DNA of 64,000 bases from Psychrobacter sp. MF31 (GCF_012847335.1 NZ_JABBDX010000001.1:186001-250000), one strand, 5' to 3'. Numbered from the stretch's first letter, positions 36,261 through 46,660 are shown. The notes: generated by a model from the sequence alone, not told the origin. Numbers and translations are program-made.

Positions 36261-37109
36261 CTAAGTTATCAATCCAAGCGCTTGCACCAAGCGTTTATTT
36301 GGCTCAACTTTATTCATGCTATAAAAGTGCATCGCAGGGACGCCCTCATTGATTAAGCGCTCACAAAGCCTAAATACCACCTCAAAACCAAACTCGCGAA
36401 TGGCTTTGGTATCATCGCCAAAATCACTAAGCTTGCGGCGTAAATAGCGCGGAATGTCCGCCCCGCAGCTGTCCGCAAAGCGGATCAAATTGCTTGAGTT
36501 GGTAATGGGCATGATTCCTGCGACCAACGGCTTATCATCAGTATCAATACCGCGCTGCTCTAAGGCATCACGCAAATATAAATAGCTGTCGGCGTTGTAA
36601 AAAAACTGCGTGATGGCAGCGTTCGCGCCAGCGTTATATTTGTTCACTAGGTTATCAATGTCAAACATAAAGCTGCGCGCTTGCGGGTGCATCTCAGGGT
36701 AAGCGGCGACTTCGATATTAAAATAATCACCTGAATGCTCGCGGATAAACTGAACCAAATCAAGGGCAAAGGGCAATTGCCCCATACCCACTTGACCTGA
36801 CGGCAAATCACCACGAAGGGCAACCAAGCGCTTGATCCCTAACTGCTGATAATGATCAAGCAATTCTGCAATCTGCTTTTTATCATCGCCAATGCAAGAA
36901 ATATGCGGCGTGATAGGCGTGTCGCTGCGACCATTGAGCGCCTCAACGATGCTCAGTGTTCGATCTCGCGTCGAGCCGCCCGCGCCATAAGTCACTGAAA
37001 AATAAGCCGGAGACAACTCATTAAGCTCATCAAAAGTGCTAAGCAGCTTTTCATGACCAACTTCAGATTTTGCCGGAAAAAACTCAAACGAAAAAGCAGG
37101 CTTGCTCAC
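36261..37109 (-). CDS. metF: 5,10-methylenetetrahydrofolate reductase
   Basis: Makes 5-methyl-THF for homocysteine methylation. The 282-residue protein begins SFEFFPAKSE and has the FAD-binding VTYGAGGSTRDRT, LVALRGD and INPFMPITN-like motif (IMPITNSSNL). The start is GTG with AAGGAG 6 bases upstream. It lies 10 bases after ahcY, so they form an operon under the SAH riboswitch, linking SAH removal to remethylation. Confidence 0.96.
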   Translation of the reverse strand: MSKPAFSFEFFPAKSEVGHEKLLSTFDELNELSPAYFSVTYGAGGSTRDRTLSIVEALNGRSDTPITPHISCIGDDKKQIAELLDHYQQLGIKRLVALRGDLPSGQVGMGQLPFALDLVQFIREHSGDYFNIEVAAYPEMHPQARSFMFDIDNLVNKYNAGANAAITQFFYNADSYLYLRDALEQRGIDTDDKPLVAGIMPITNSSNLIRFADSCGADIPRYLRRKLSDFGDDTKAIREFGFEVVFRLCERLINEGVPAMHFYSMNKVEPNKRLVQALGLIT

Positions 37110-37119
37110 TCAATGCTCC

Positions 37120-38544
37120 TTAGTACTTATATTCTTCAGGCTTAAAAGGACCTTCAACGCTTACGCCAAGATAGTCTGCTTGCTCATCGGTCAGTTTGGT
37201 CAAAACGCCGTTAAACCCTGCGACCATCGCGGCGGCAACTTCTTCATCAAGCTTTTTGGGTAACACGCGAACGTATAAGTTGTCAAAGCGCTCATCCACA
37301 GGCAATTCAGCAAATTTTTGCTCAAACAAGTACATTTGCGCCAAAACTTGGTTGGCAAATGAGCCGTCCATCACGCGCGACGGGTGACCGGTGGCATTAC
37401 CAAGGTTCACTAAGCGACCTTCAGCCAGCAAAATCAAATAATCGCTGTCATCATCTGAACGGAATACTTGGTGAACTTGTGGCTTGATTTCGACCCAGCG
37501 CCAGTTGTCACGCATAAATTGGGTGTCAATTTCGGTATCAAAGTGACCGATGTTACAAACGACCGCACCCGATTTAAGCGCAGCAAGCATATTTTTATCA
37601 CAAACGTGATAGTTTCCGGTCGTGGTGACGATCAGGTCGGTATCTTGAAGCAATCGCGTGTTGATACCCTCTGCGCCGCCGGTGTTGTCGCCGTTAACGT
37701 AAGGTGAAAGCACTTCATAACCATCCATGCAAGCTTGCATCGCGCAAATCGGATCGATTTCTGATACGCGAACGATCATGCCTTCTTGACGCAGACTTTG
37801 CGCTGAGCCTTTGCCCACATCGCCGTAGCCGATGACCAAAGCGCGGCGACCGGCTAGGAACATGTCGGTGGCGCGTTTGATCGCATCGTTTAAGCTGTGG
37901 CGGCAGCCGTATTTGTTGTCGTTTTTGGACTTAGTGACGGCATCGTTCACATTAATGGCAGGAACTTTTAACGTGCCTTTTTTGAGCATGTCGATTAAAC
38001 GGTGAACGCCAGTGGTCGTTTCTTCAGAAATACCGTGAATGTTGTCCAAAAGTTCAGGATATTTATCATGGATCAGCGCGGTTAAATCGCCGCCATCATC
38101 CAAAATTAGGTTAGCATCCCAAAGCTTGCCGTTTTCTTCACCGCTGACAAACAACTGCTGACGTAAGCACCAGTCGTATTCTTCTTCCGTTTCGCCTTTC
38201 CAAGCAAACACAGGGATTCCAGCAGCGGCAATGGCAGCAGCAGCATGATCTTGGGTTGAAAAAATGTTGCAAGACGTCCAGCGAACATCAGCGCCAAGGG
38301 CAACTAGGGTCTCAATTAAAACGGCAGTTTGGATCGTCATGTGAATACAGCCGACGATTTTGGCGCCTTTTAAAGGCTGCTCGCTTTCATAGCGGCGGCG
38401 AAGCCCCATCAGGGCAGGCATTTCAGCTTCGGCAAGGCTGATTTCGCGGCGACCGTAATCGGCAAGGCTAATATCAGCAACTTTGTAATCGGTAAATGAC
38501 GGGTTGATGGTGTGGGCAGAGGGGAGATTTGACACTGCGTCCAT
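37120..38544 (-). CDS. ahcY: adenosylhomocysteinase
   Basis: NAD-dependent enzyme that splits S-adenosylhomocysteine into adenosine and homocysteine. 474 residues with [24 protein letters not shown], the catalytic-Lys region [11 protein letters not shown], the Rossmann [10 protein letters not shown] and [10 protein letters not shown]; the C-terminal [10 protein letters not shown] is the family ending. An AGGAG site precedes the start. An SAH riboswitch lies in the leader. Confidence 0.98.
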   Translation of the reverse strand: MDAVSNLPSAHTINPSFTDYKVADISLADYGRREISLAEAEMPALMGLRRRYESEQPLKGAKIVGCIHMTIQTAVLIETLVALGADVRWTSCNIFSTQDHAAAAIAAAGIPVFAWKGETEEEYDWCLRQQLFVSGEENGKLWDANLILDDGGDLTALIHDKYPELLDNIHGISEETTTGVHRLIDMLKKGTLKVPAINVNDAVTKSKNDNKYGCRHSLNDAIKRATDMFLAGRRALVIGYGDVGKGSAQSLRQEGMIVRVSEIDPICAMQACMDGYEVLSPYVNGDNTGGAEGINTRLLQDTDLIVTTTGNYHVCDKNMLAALKSGAVVCNIGHFDTEIDTQFMRDNWRWVEIKPQVHQVFRSDDDSDYLILLAEGRLVNLGNATGHPSRVMDGSFANQVLAQMYLFEQKFAELPVDERFDNLYVRVLPKKLDEEVAAAMVAGFNGVLTKLTDEQADYLGVSVEGPFKPEEYKY

Positions 38545-38581
38545 AACTTGCTCCTATCGAAAGGTGATAAAAAGACTAAAA

Positions 38582-38662
38582 CGCAGGTGTCGTTGTTTTG
38601 ACCGCAAAAAGCAGTTTCCCGAGCCTGACAGCAGCACAGCTACTGGCGCAACACCTCTCGGC
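38582..38662 (-). ncRNA. S-adenosylhomocysteine (SAH) riboswitch
   Basis: On the minus strand the leader of ahcY contains CCGAGAGGTGTTGC, then CAGGCTCGGGAAA, then AACGACACCTGCG. The P1 arms CCGAG and CTCGG pair, and AGGTGT can pair with ACACCT downstream as in the family pseudoknot. The order and sequence match the known SAH riboswitch class, which turns on ahcY when SAH builds up. The end lies about 37 bases before the ahcY start codon. Confidence 0.9.
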
Positions 38663-38724
38663 GGGGAATATTGTAAAGGATGAAGTAGGCTTTGTCACCT
38701 GTTGCGAGCAATTTTGCTGGCGCC

Positions 38725-38755
38725 AAAAAAACCGTCTATAAGCGACGGTTTTTTT
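38725..38755. terminator. terminator after the TonB-dependent receptor gene
   Basis: 12-bp inverted repeat (AAAAAAACCGTC / GACGGTTTTTTT) with loop TATAAGC, between the receptor stop and the ahcY leader. Confidence 0.9.
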
Positions 38756-38780
38756 AAATTTAGCAATTTTTGAGTAAAAA

Positions 38781-40673
38781 TTAAAACCAGTTATAGGTTA
38801 ACGCGGTGAAAAAGTTAGTTCCATCAGTATTATAACCAGGCGTGGTGACGTATTTCTTATTGGTAATGTTGTTTAATCGCGTGGTCATCGATAAGTTGTC
38901 GCTAAACTGATAAGTGCCACTGATATTGAACAAACCATAGCTATCGATTAATTGCGCCTCACTATTGGCAATGCCACTAAAATAGTCATCTACGAATTGA
39001 TATTCAGCGCGCAAATCAAGACTTGGCAAACGGTATCCTGCGTAAACTAGACCTTTATGTTTAGGACGATAAGGCAAATAATTGCCATCATTGCTGCCGC
39101 CACTACTGTCTTTAGCTTGCTGATAATCGTAGCTACCACCAAATAGATAGTCATTAATTACCCAATCGGAAGTTAATGAGATACCTTTGATTTTAGCTTC
39201 GGCAAAGTTTTCACTGCTTCCCGCCCATTGGTCTTCAGGGGTCGGCTTTGGCACATAGCCGATTAAGTCATTGACTTTGTTATGATAGCCGGTTAGGCGA
39301 GTGACTTGACTGGCGTTATTAAATTCAGTAAAGGCTTCGTAGTTATCGCTCGTTTCTGGTCTTAAGTTTAAATTTCCAGATCCTGGATAATACAAATCAT
39401 TAAACGTTGGGGCGCGAAAGCCTTTAGCATAGTTAGCGCCAACTCGAAATTCAGGGCTAATATTATAAGCACCGCCAAGATTATAAGTGGTCTTGTCGCC
39501 ATATTGCGAGTTGTCATCAAAGCGAAGGTTAGCTTGAGCATCAAATTGCGGACTTGCTAACACATAGCCTAAAAACGCGCTCTTCACATCGCGATCATCA
39601 ATATTATATTGACTCGTATCAATACCTTGATTGAGATATTCTAAGCCGTAAATACCTTGCCCTACAGGTAACTTATGCTGACCAACAAGGCTGATTTGAT
39701 CTTGCTTGGTATTGTAAACGCTTTGGTACGTCGGGTTGTCGGATTTATCAATGGAGTGACCGTATTGCAATTTAAGCGATGAGCCGGGTAGATAACGCCA
39801 ATCGACAAAGGCTTGAGCTGCGCCGTTTTCTTGCTTGGCAAAAGCATTGCCAACTCCTGCATCAAAATCGCTAGTTGATTTACTATAAATGGCACTAGCG
39901 CCAGCCAACCACTGATCGTTAATTCGCTGATTTAAAGTGGCACTAAAGTTATTACTTTTAAAGCCATCATCATCTGGGTTATAAGTGTACTCTCCTGAGC
40001 TTGGATTGGTTGCGTTAAAACCGTCCGTTTGATTGCGGCTTGCACCAATGCTCATGGTCGTTCCTGAACCGTTGGCGAACTGCGCGTTTGCGCCATACGT
40101 GTAATGATCGTGCGAGCCTGCGCCTGCGGTTACTGAAAAGTTGGTCTTATCGACGTTTGCGCCTTTGGTAAAGACCTGAATCACGCCGCCCATCGCATCT
40201 GAGCCATAAAGGCTTGATCCTGATGCGCCATATAAAATCTCAACGCGATCGATTTGATCGGCAGGCAATAAGTTAAGAGCAGGGGTTCCAAGCGATAGTG
40301 AGCTATAACGGACGCCATCAATCAATACCAAAATCTGTTTGCTGTCGTAACCACGAACGTAAAAGTTATTTGCTGTGCCCATGCCGCCATTAGTGTAATG
40401 ACTAAATCCTGGCTGACGCATAATAACATCAAGCGCTGTCTGACCTTGATAACGCTTAAGCTCCTCGCTATCGATAACTCGGGTTTGCGCAATGGTATTG
40501 CTGATTTTGGTTGGCGTTCGCGTTGCGGTGACAGTAATTTTATCAAGCTCCACTTGCGGTAGCGCGTCGTCATTGCGATCTATTTCTGCCGCCGTGGCTG
40601 AAAGCGTTGCCATGCCAAGCGCGCTTAAAATACAAAAGTGCAAATACGTGCTTGCTTGCTTTGATGTTTGCAT
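38781..40673 (-). CDS. TonB-dependent outer-membrane receptor, BtuB-like
   Basis: Outer-membrane active transporter of about 630 residues. It has a signal peptide (ending near ATAAEI), a TonB-box-like LDKITVTATRTP, a plug domain with VRGYDSKQILVLIDGVR and YGASGSSLYGSDAMGGVIQV, then a 22-strand-type barrel ending in the terminal aromatic (NWF). The plug closely resembles cobalamin receptor BtuB, so B12 is a plausible ligand. ATG 40673 is chosen over an upstream frame start because it leads directly into the signal peptide. The upstream 330 bases show no cobalamin riboswitch or Fur box that I can recognise. Confidence 0.9.
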   Translation of the reverse strand: MQTSKQASTYLHFCILSALGMATLSATAAEIDRNDDALPQVELDKITVTATRTPTKISNTIAQTRVIDSEELKRYQGQTALDVIMRQPGFSHYTNGGMGTANNFYVRGYDSKQILVLIDGVRYSSLSLGTPALNLLPADQIDRVEILYGASGSSLYGSDAMGGVIQVFTKGANVDKTNFSVTAGAGSHDHYTYGANAQFANGSGTTMSIGASRNQTDGFNATNPSSGEYTYNPDDDGFKSNNFSATLNQRINDQWLAGASAIYSKSTSDFDAGVGNAFAKQENGAAQAFVDWRYLPGSSLKLQYGHSIDKSDNPTYQSVYNTKQDQISLVGQHKLPVGQGIYGLEYLNQGIDTSQYNIDDRDVKSAFLGYVLASPQFDAQANLRFDDNSQYGDKTTYNLGGAYNISPEFRVGANYAKGFRAPTFNDLYYPGSGNLNLRPETSDNYEAFTEFNNASQVTRLTGYHNKVNDLIGYVPKPTPEDQWAGSSENFAEAKIKGISLTSDWVINDYLFGGSYDYQQAKDSSGGSNDGNYLPYRPKHKGLVYAGYRLPSLDLRAEYQFVDDYFSGIANSEAQLIDSYGLFNISGTYQFSDNLSMTTRLNNITNKKYVTTPGYNTDGTNFFTALTYNWF

Positions 40674-41005
40674 AATCTTTTCCCAAAACCTCAATACTAA
40701 GTTTATCAACTAACTACTGGCTAAATTGTCACCAACGATCGCCATCAAAATATGCGCCTATTATCTATAAAAAAAGGCGGTATTAAAACCTTTATTAAGC
40801 TTATGTTTCCTCAAGGTTAAATGAATTTTATTCAGAGTAAAAATTAGTAACCTTTACTTGATCTAAAAAATTGTGAGCAAAATCAGCATAAAGCTAAATA
40901 AAGAGCTAGAAAATCAAAACTTTAACAGAGGCTTAATGTTTCTTTCCTCGTTAATCCGTTAAGATAAGAGACTGATATTTTTAAGCATCATTCACGAGGT
41001 TTGTT

Positions 41006-42991
41006 TTGTTGTCCGCGCGTCCTACTAAAAACGTATTTTCAACTTGGTCATCGCCATTATTTACTTTAATAGCGACTTTTTTAAGTATTCTTAAAAAATG
41101 TCCGCAATTACACGTTCGCCGAATCATCGTTGCTGCATTATTAACCGTTCAGTTAGGACTTAGTGCAAGCTTGGCAGCAGAGGGCGGCGTCCTTGGTCTT
41201 GGTGGGACAACAAGTGAGGAGAGCGCTCCTGAATTGCCGCCTGATCCTTTTGGTCGCGATACGCCGCGCCATACGGTTCAAGGGTTTATCAGTGCGCTTG
41301 GGGAAAATGACTATTTGCTGGCAAGCAATTATCTTAATTTATCCAAAGCCGACAACCCAGCAACAGTGGTTCGTCAATTTAAACAAGCGCTTGATGCTGG
41401 AGGTAGGTTTCAGCCGGATTTGCAAATTAACAACTCCCCTGAGGGCAATTTGACCGATCAATTGCCTGCCAATCAAGAAAAAGTCGGCAGCATTAATATT
41501 GGTGATAAAAGCGTCCCGCTCGTTCTTGAGCGTATGGACTCAAAAAAAGGTGAGCAGTATTGGCAATTTTCTAATGAAACTTTGCGCTCAATTCCTGAAG
41601 TGATTGAACACACCACGCCAACGTTGGTCTCAAAATATTCGATCGATTCCCTTAATGGCAAAAAGCTGTTCGGCTATCAACTTACCGATTTGGTCGCCGC
41701 GCTTGGGCTGACCATCAGTGGTTTTGTTTCCACTTATATTGTTGTTTGGCTGCTATTTCATCTGCTCAAATTTATCTATCCGCGCGTTCGTGGGACGCCG
41801 CTGCCGTTGCCAAATAAAGTTATTTTACCGCTTGCTGTGGTGATTATCGCGGTAACATTGTCGGAGGTGATGGTTTACGCGGGCGTTTCGGTCACGCTGC
41901 GAGAGCCTGTTAAGCGCTTCACCGATATCGCACTTTGGCTTGCGCTTACTTGGCTACTACTTCGCGTGATTGATGCCATTTTTACCCGCGCTGAAAATTT
42001 AAGTTATAAGAAAAACTATACTGAGCGCGTGTCAATTTTGGGACTGCTTCGCAAAATCGTCAAAGCGCTGCTGCTTATTTTTGCGGTCATTGTCATTTTT
42101 GGCAATTTGGGATTTGATTTAACTACAGGGATTGCCGCGCTTGGGGTTGGTGGTTTGGCGCTGGCTTTAGGGGCGCAAAAAACGATTGAAAACTTGGTCG
42201 GTAGTGTGGTGGTGGTTGCTGATTCGCCCGTTCGAGTGGGTGATTATTGCAAATTTGGCACTTATGAAGGCACAGTGGTGGATATTGGCATTCGCTCATC
42301 GCGCGTCCGAACACTGGCGCGAACCATTGTGACCATTCCTAACGGCGATTTTTCCTCCATGCAAATTGAAAACTTTGCTGCCCGCGATATGTTCCGATTT
42401 TTACATCAAATTTATATCAAACGTAGTGCAGACATTGAAGTGGTTTTTAAGATGGTTAAAGACTTAGACGGCTTTTTGGACAAGCATTATTTGACCAATA
42501 GCGAGTGGAACCAAGTCAATATTTTAGAGCTGCGTCAAGATTGCTATGTCATTCAGCTGCAAGCTTATGTGAATGCCAGTGGTATTGCTGAATTTTATAA
42601 TAAGCAAAATATTATTTTTGTTGATATCTTACAAAAGGTTGCTCAATATGATGTTGAGCATGCACTGCCAACTCAGCAGTTAATCGTTGATGAACAGTTG
42701 CACCAAGAAAACTTGCCTGCTAAGCGATTTAACGCCCCAGATTTGGTGAAGGCGGTTCACGATAAATTTGAATCAACGCTTGATGATAAAGGCAATCAAG
42801 ACAATAGCGACGCGCAAAAAAAGCTTCTTGAGGAAGTCGAAAATGCCGCTTATGCCACGGATATCAGCTACGATGAGCGAGCAAAAGCGGCGCAGTTAAA
42901 GCAGCAAAGCAAAAAGCCACTTCATAAACGCCAATACAAACGGGCGCAAAAAGGCTTTCGATTTCCAAAATTTAAGCATTTGGAAAAATAG
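41006..42991 (+). CDS. mechanosensitive ion channel, MscS family
   Basis: Membrane protein of 661 residues with an extracytoplasmic N-terminal domain. Transmembrane segments occur near residues 230, 275, 310 and 350, and the MscS pore signature lies around GLALALGAQKTIENLVGS, followed by the beta domain (VRVGDYCKFG, EGTVVDIGIRSSRVRT, TIVTIPNGDF). The C-terminal 90 residues are Lys/Gln-rich. The start is TTG at 41006, or TTG at 41009, both after GAGG. It likely releases osmolytes under hypo-osmotic shock. Confidence 0.93.
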   Translation: MLSARPTKNVFSTWSSPLFTLIATFLSILKKCPQLHVRRIIVAALLTVQLGLSASLAAEGGVLGLGGTTSEESAPELPPDPFGRDTPRHTVQGFISALGENDYLLASNYLNLSKADNPATVVRQFKQALDAGGRFQPDLQINNSPEGNLTDQLPANQEKVGSINIGDKSVPLVLERMDSKKGEQYWQFSNETLRSIPEVIEHTTPTLVSKYSIDSLNGKKLFGYQLTDLVAALGLTISGFVSTYIVVWLLFHLLKFIYPRVRGTPLPLPNKVILPLAVVIIAVTLSEVMVYAGVSVTLREPVKRFTDIALWLALTWLLLRVIDAIFTRAENLSYKKNYTERVSILGLLRKIVKALLLIFAVIVIFGNLGFDLTTGIAALGVGGLALALGAQKTIENLVGSVVVVADSPVRVGDYCKFGTYEGTVVDIGIRSSRVRTLARTIVTIPNGDFSSMQIENFAARDMFRFLHQIYIKRSADIEVVFKMVKDLDGFLDKHYLTNSEWNQVNILELRQDCYVIQLQAYVNASGIAEFYNKQNIIFVDILQKVAQYDVEHALPTQQLIVDEQLHQENLPAKRFNAPDLVKAVHDKFESTLDDKGNQDNSDAQKKLLEEVENAAYATDISYDERAKAAQLKQQSKKPLHKRQYKRAQKGFRFPKFKHLEK

Positions 42992-43012
42992 TTAATCACC
43001 AATATCAAAAAC

Positions 43013-43042
43013 AAAAAAGGACAGCAATCGCCGTCCTTTTTT
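43013..43042. terminator. bidirectional terminator between mscS-type gene and smr
   Basis: 10-bp perfect stem (AAAAAAGGAC / GTCCTTTTTT) with a 10-base loop, between convergent genes. Confidence 0.88.
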
Positions 43043-43058
43043 ATCTTAATTTAACTAC

Positions 43059-43796
43059 TTATTTAGCGTCTTTTTCATCGGTTTTTTGTTTTTTAAGCAA
43101 TACCAAAACCGCGCCATTGCCACCATCTTTGGCAGGCGCTGAACAAAACGCCAGCACTTCAGGAAGCTGGCGCAACCAGCCATTAATACAGGTTTTTAAT
43201 ACCGCATCGGTGCCTTTACCATGAACGATTTTGACGACCGTTTCATTGTTTTGCTTAGCTTGTGATAGCAACTGTGTCATGGCTGCGCGCGCCTCATCAA
43301 TCGTGCAGCCGTGAATATCTACCGCATCAAACCAGCGCAATTTACCTTGCTTTAACTGAGTAAAGATTTTGTTTTGTAGCGTTGCTTGTTTATACGATAA
43401 ATAGGCTTCGCCGGATACTGGATTTAATAAAGCTTGCATGTCCGAAAGCCCCGCGCCAAGCTGATTTTCCTCGCCGCCTTGAGCTGCTGCGCGTTTAGAT
43501 AGCGTTGCGGCGTCAGGCTTGGTCGTGCTACCACCGGCAGGCGGGCGAACATTTTTATCGGCTAAACGGTTCACCCCATGCATCGCTTGCAAAAACAGCA
43601 CTTTGTCATCGTCCAATTGCTCGCTATCAAGCTTTTTGACAGTTTTTTTAACTTGCTTTTGGGTCGGAAGGGAGATCGGCTCAGTTGGCTTTTGATTGTC
43701 GCCATCAGGGCTACTGGTATCACGACCGCGGGTAAGCTCACTTTTAAGCGCTTTAAGTTGGTCTTGCATGTCTTTTGAAAATAAAGAATTTGCCAT
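43059..43796 (-). CDS. Smr-domain protein
   Basis: Protein of 245 residues with a Lys/Glu-rich, poorly conserved N-terminus and a C-terminal Smr domain: VDIHGCTIDEARAAM, VKIVHGKGTDAVLK and CSAPAKDGGNGAVLVLLKK. The H and GKG residues are those of the MutS2-type nuclease fold. SmrA/YdaL-like proteins can nick DNA or RNA; the biological role here is unknown. Lies 60 bases downstream of trpC on the same strand, so it may be the last gene of that operon. Confidence 0.92.
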   Translation of the reverse strand: MANSLFSKDMQDQLKALKSELTRGRDTSSPDGDNQKPTEPISLPTQKQVKKTVKKLDSEQLDDDKVLFLQAMHGVNRLADKNVRPPAGGSTTKPDAATLSKRAAAQGGEENQLGAGLSDMQALLNPVSGEAYLSYKQATLQNKIFTQLKQGKLRWFDAVDIHGCTIDEARAAMTQLLSQAKQNNETVVKIVHGKGTDAVLKTCINGWLRQLPEVLAFCSAPAKDGGNGAVLVLLKKQKTDEKDAK

Positions 43797-43856
43797 AAGA
43801 ATAAACTGTCAGTTAAGAAAAAAGAGAAGTCATTTAAAAATATTTAAGTAAAAAGG

Positions 43857-44717
43857 TTATACCTGCGCTGCGACCGATTCAAGTAAAGATTGTAACGCCG
43901 CGCCGGGGTTGTCAGTTTTCATAAACTGCTCACCGATTAAAAATAGGTTAATATTTTCATTGAGCATCAAGCGAATGTCCTCTGCGCTATGAATGCCGCT
44001 TTCGGTGACGATGAGCGGGTTTTGTGATTCATCTGCTGCCAAATGTTCTAGCAAAGTTTGCTTTAAATCAAGCGTCGTTTGTAAGTTCACCTCAAAGGTA
44101 TTTAAGTTGCGATTATTAATGCCATAAATATTATGCTTAGATTTTGGCAGCAATAACGCACGCTCAAGCTCCGCTTGGGTATGAATTTCAATCAAAACGT
44201 CCATACCAAGATCGATGCTCACTTTATGCAATTGCCGAACGCTATCATCATCAAGGCACGCCATAATTAACAAAATACAATCCGCGCCCAGAACAAACGA
44301 TTGATAAATTTGATATTCATCGACCATAAAGTCTTTTCGAAGTACCGGAAGCTTGCAAGCAGCGCGCGCTTTAATCAAATACTCATCGCAGCCTTGAAAA
44401 TAATCGCGATCGGTCAATACGGACAGACAAGCTGCTCCTGCTGCCTCATACTGCTTAGCAAACGTGACGGGATCAAAATTATGGTTGATGATGCCTTTTG
44501 ATGGCGACGCTTTTTTAATTTCAGCAATCACGCCCAAATTTGCCGATCGTAAGGCATTGGCAAAGCCGCGACGAGGCTCAGTGATATTTTTTGCTTGAGC
44601 TTTGATATCGTCAAGCGAAGTTTGCTGTTTTGCAGCGGCAACTTCTTCATGTTTGGTGGCAACGATGCGCTGAAGAACGGAAGGTATTTCCGGATTTGTT
44701 GATGCGGTGATGGTCAT
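43857..44717 (-). CDS. trpC: indole-3-glycerol phosphate synthase
   Basis: TIM-barrel enzyme of tryptophan synthesis, 286 residues. Motifs: AEIKKASPSKG, VLTDRDYFQG, LRKDFMVDEYQ and ITESGIHS. It is separate from TrpF (no PRAI domain). It follows trpD by 35 bases. Confidence 0.97.
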   Translation of the reverse strand: MTITASTNPEIPSVLQRIVATKHEEVAAAKQQTSLDDIKAQAKNITEPRRGFANALRSANLGVIAEIKKASPSKGIINHNFDPVTFAKQYEAAGAACLSVLTDRDYFQGCDEYLIKARAACKLPVLRKDFMVDEYQIYQSFVLGADCILLIMACLDDDSVRQLHKVSIDLGMDVLIEIHTQAELERALLLPKSKHNIYGINNRNLNTFEVNLQTTLDLKQTLLEHLAADESQNPLIVTESGIHSAEDIRLMLNENINLFLIGEQFMKTDNPGAALQSLLESVAAQV

Positions 44718-44752
44718 AATCTTTCCAAAAAATACATTTAAACAAGCAAAAT

Positions 44753-45865
44753 TTAGGCAGAAGCGGCAAGCTTTTGAGAATAGTCGGCAAGCACTTGCAT
44801 CTTGGCGAGCGCTGAGCCGTCATTGATAACGCTTTGGGCTTTTTTAACGCCATCGGCATAGCTTGATGCAATTCCTGCGGTATAAATTGCCGCGCCGGCA
44901 TTAAGCGCAATCATATCACGAGCTTTTAAGATACTTTTATCATCTGTTGAATTGCCGGACAGCGCCGATGAAATGAGCTTTAAGCTGTCCTCAGGGGATG
45001 CAACATCAAGACCCACTAAAGCTTGCGAGTCGATTCCAGCGTGCTCGGGCAGCAAATCGTAAACGCTAATTTCGCCGTCTTTTAATTCGGCAACGGTGGT
45101 GGCGGTGGCAAGGCTGATTTCATCCAAGCCGTCTTTAGCACCAACGACCATCACATGACGCGCCCCTAAGTTTTGCATGACTTTGGCTAAAGGCTCGCAA
45201 AGCTGAGCGGTAAATACCCCAATAACTAAGTTTGGAACGCCAGCAGGGTTGGTTAAAGGTCCTAAAATGTTAAAAATCGTTCGCGCTTTAAGCTCGCGCC
45301 GAACGGGATTGGCGTAACGCATGGCGCTGTGGTGATTGGGTGCAAATAAAAAGCCAATGCCTTGATTTTCAATGCAATCAAGCGTTTGCTTTGGGGTTAA
45401 GGCTAAGCTGATTCCCGCTTTTTCAAGCAAGTCTGAACTTCCAGATTTGGTCGAAACGCCGCGATTGCCATGTTTGGCAACTTGAGCGCCGGCGGCTGCC
45501 GCAACGAGCGCTGATGCGGTGGACACGTTAAATAAGTTGGCGCCATCGCCGCCTGTACCGACAATATCGACCAAATTCGCGCAATCTTTTGGAGCGATAT
45601 TGTCCGCCAAATCGCGCATGGCGGTAGCCGCAGCGGTAATCTCCTCAATCGATTCGCCTTTCATGCGAAGTCCGGTCAAAATCGCACCCATCATGGCTTC
45701 GCTGCATCTGCCATGCATGATAATTAGCATGACTTCATGCATCTCATTAAAGGTCAAATCAATATGCTGAAAAATGCGTTCAAGGGCGGTGGTCAAAATT
45801 TTATGAACGTCATCATCGCTCAAAGCTGCGATATCAGTCGCTTTTTTTGTTGGAATATTAGTCAT
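44753..45865 (-). CDS. trpD: anthranilate phosphoribosyltransferase
   Basis: Adds phosphoribose to anthranilate. The 370-residue protein has DIVGTGGDGANLFNVSTA for PRPP binding, KHGNRGVSTKSGSSDLLE and NILGPLTNPA. Slightly longer than usual through an N-terminal extension. Lies between trpG and trpC in the same direction. Confidence 0.97.
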   Translation of the reverse strand: MTNIPTKKATDIAALSDDDVHKILTTALERIFQHIDLTFNEMHEVMLIIMHGRCSEAMMGAILTGLRMKGESIEEITAAATAMRDLADNIAPKDCANLVDIVGTGGDGANLFNVSTASALVAAAAGAQVAKHGNRGVSTKSGSSDLLEKAGISLALTPKQTLDCIENQGIGFLFAPNHHSAMRYANPVRRELKARTIFNILGPLTNPAGVPNLVIGVFTAQLCEPLAKVMQNLGARHVMVVGAKDGLDEISLATATTVAELKDGEISVYDLLPEHAGIDSQALVGLDVASPEDSLKLISSALSGNSTDDKSILKARDMIALNAGAAIYTAGIASSYADGVKKAQSVINDGSALAKMQVLADYSQKLAASA

Positions 45866-45909
45866 AAGGGTTCACTTAGTTTTTATTTTTAAATTTAAAA
45901 CGTAATGGC

Positions 45910-46533
45910 TCAGCCCACTTGCGGCAAGTTGTCAGAGCTTAACACTGCCAAATCGTGCGCCGCCAAAAAATTGTTTAATAGCTGATAGCCTGCTTCACTT
46001 AAAATCGATTCAGGATGAAACTGAACGCTTTCAATATCGAGTGTTTTGTGGCGAAATCCCATGATTTCCTCGATGCTGCCATCCGTGTTTTGCGTCCAAG
46101 CAGTGACCTCAAAGCAGTCGGGCAAGGTGTTTTTATCGACGACCAATGAGTGATAACGCGTGACCTCAACGGGGTTTGGCAGATCAGTAAAGACGCCTTG
46201 ATGGTTATGATAAACCTTGGACAATCGACCGTGCATCACAAGCCCGGCTTTAATCACATCACCGCCAAAAGCTTGACCGATGGCTTGATGACCCAGACAA
46301 ATCCCCAAAATGGGAATGATGCCTTGAAGCTGATTGATGACTTCAAGCGAAATCCCCGCGCGATCGGGGTCGCAAGGTCCAGGACCGATGACAATCACGT
46401 CAGGAGCAAGCGCTTTAATGTCCGCAATCGTTGCCTGATCGTTACGCCAAACGGTGATGTCCTGCTTTAATTCACCAAAATACTGTACAATATTGTACGT
46501 AAAGCTGTCGTAATTATCGATCATCAAAATCAT
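45910..46533 (-). CDS. trpG: anthranilate synthase component II (glutamine amidotransferase)
   Basis: Class I glutamine amidotransferase, 207 residues. Catalytic Cys in [15 protein letters not shown], and the His/Glu in FHPESIL. It may also supply aminodeoxychorismate synthase (PabA). First gene of trpG-trpD-trpC; trpE is not in the window. Confidence 0.96.
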   Translation of the reverse strand: MILMIDNYDSFTYNIVQYFGELKQDITVWRNDQATIADIKALAPDVIVIGPGPCDPDRAGISLEVINQLQGIIPILGICLGHQAIGQAFGGDVIKAGLVMHGRLSKVYHNHQGVFTDLPNPVEVTRYHSLVVDKNTLPDCFEVTAWTQNTDGSIEEIMGFRHKTLDIESVQFHPESILSEAGYQLLNNFLAAHDLAVLSSDNLPQVG

Positions 46534-46660
46534 AAGCTTGTCAACCTGATTGAAACATTGAAAGCGGCAAAAGCCGGTTGGTGGTGGGCTAAAATTAATA
46601 GTTAAGGTTTTTTTGAGTTCAAAGGATTCATTTAATAGTTTGAGTCAGTAGCTAGGATAT

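Noticed and set aside
38582-38662. SAM rather than SAH riboswitch in the ahcY leader
   Set aside because: The CCGAG/CTCGG stem with the CAGGCTCGG and AACGACACC pieces fits the SAH class, and ahcY is the standard SAH target.
40674-41005. Cobalamin riboswitch before the BtuB-like gene
   Set aside because: No B12-box sequence is visible in either strand of the spacer.
46485-46498. 14-bp perfect palindrome (GTACAATATTGTAC)
   Set aside because: It lies inside the conserved N-terminal codons of trpG (YNIVQY), so protein conservation is a sufficient explanation.
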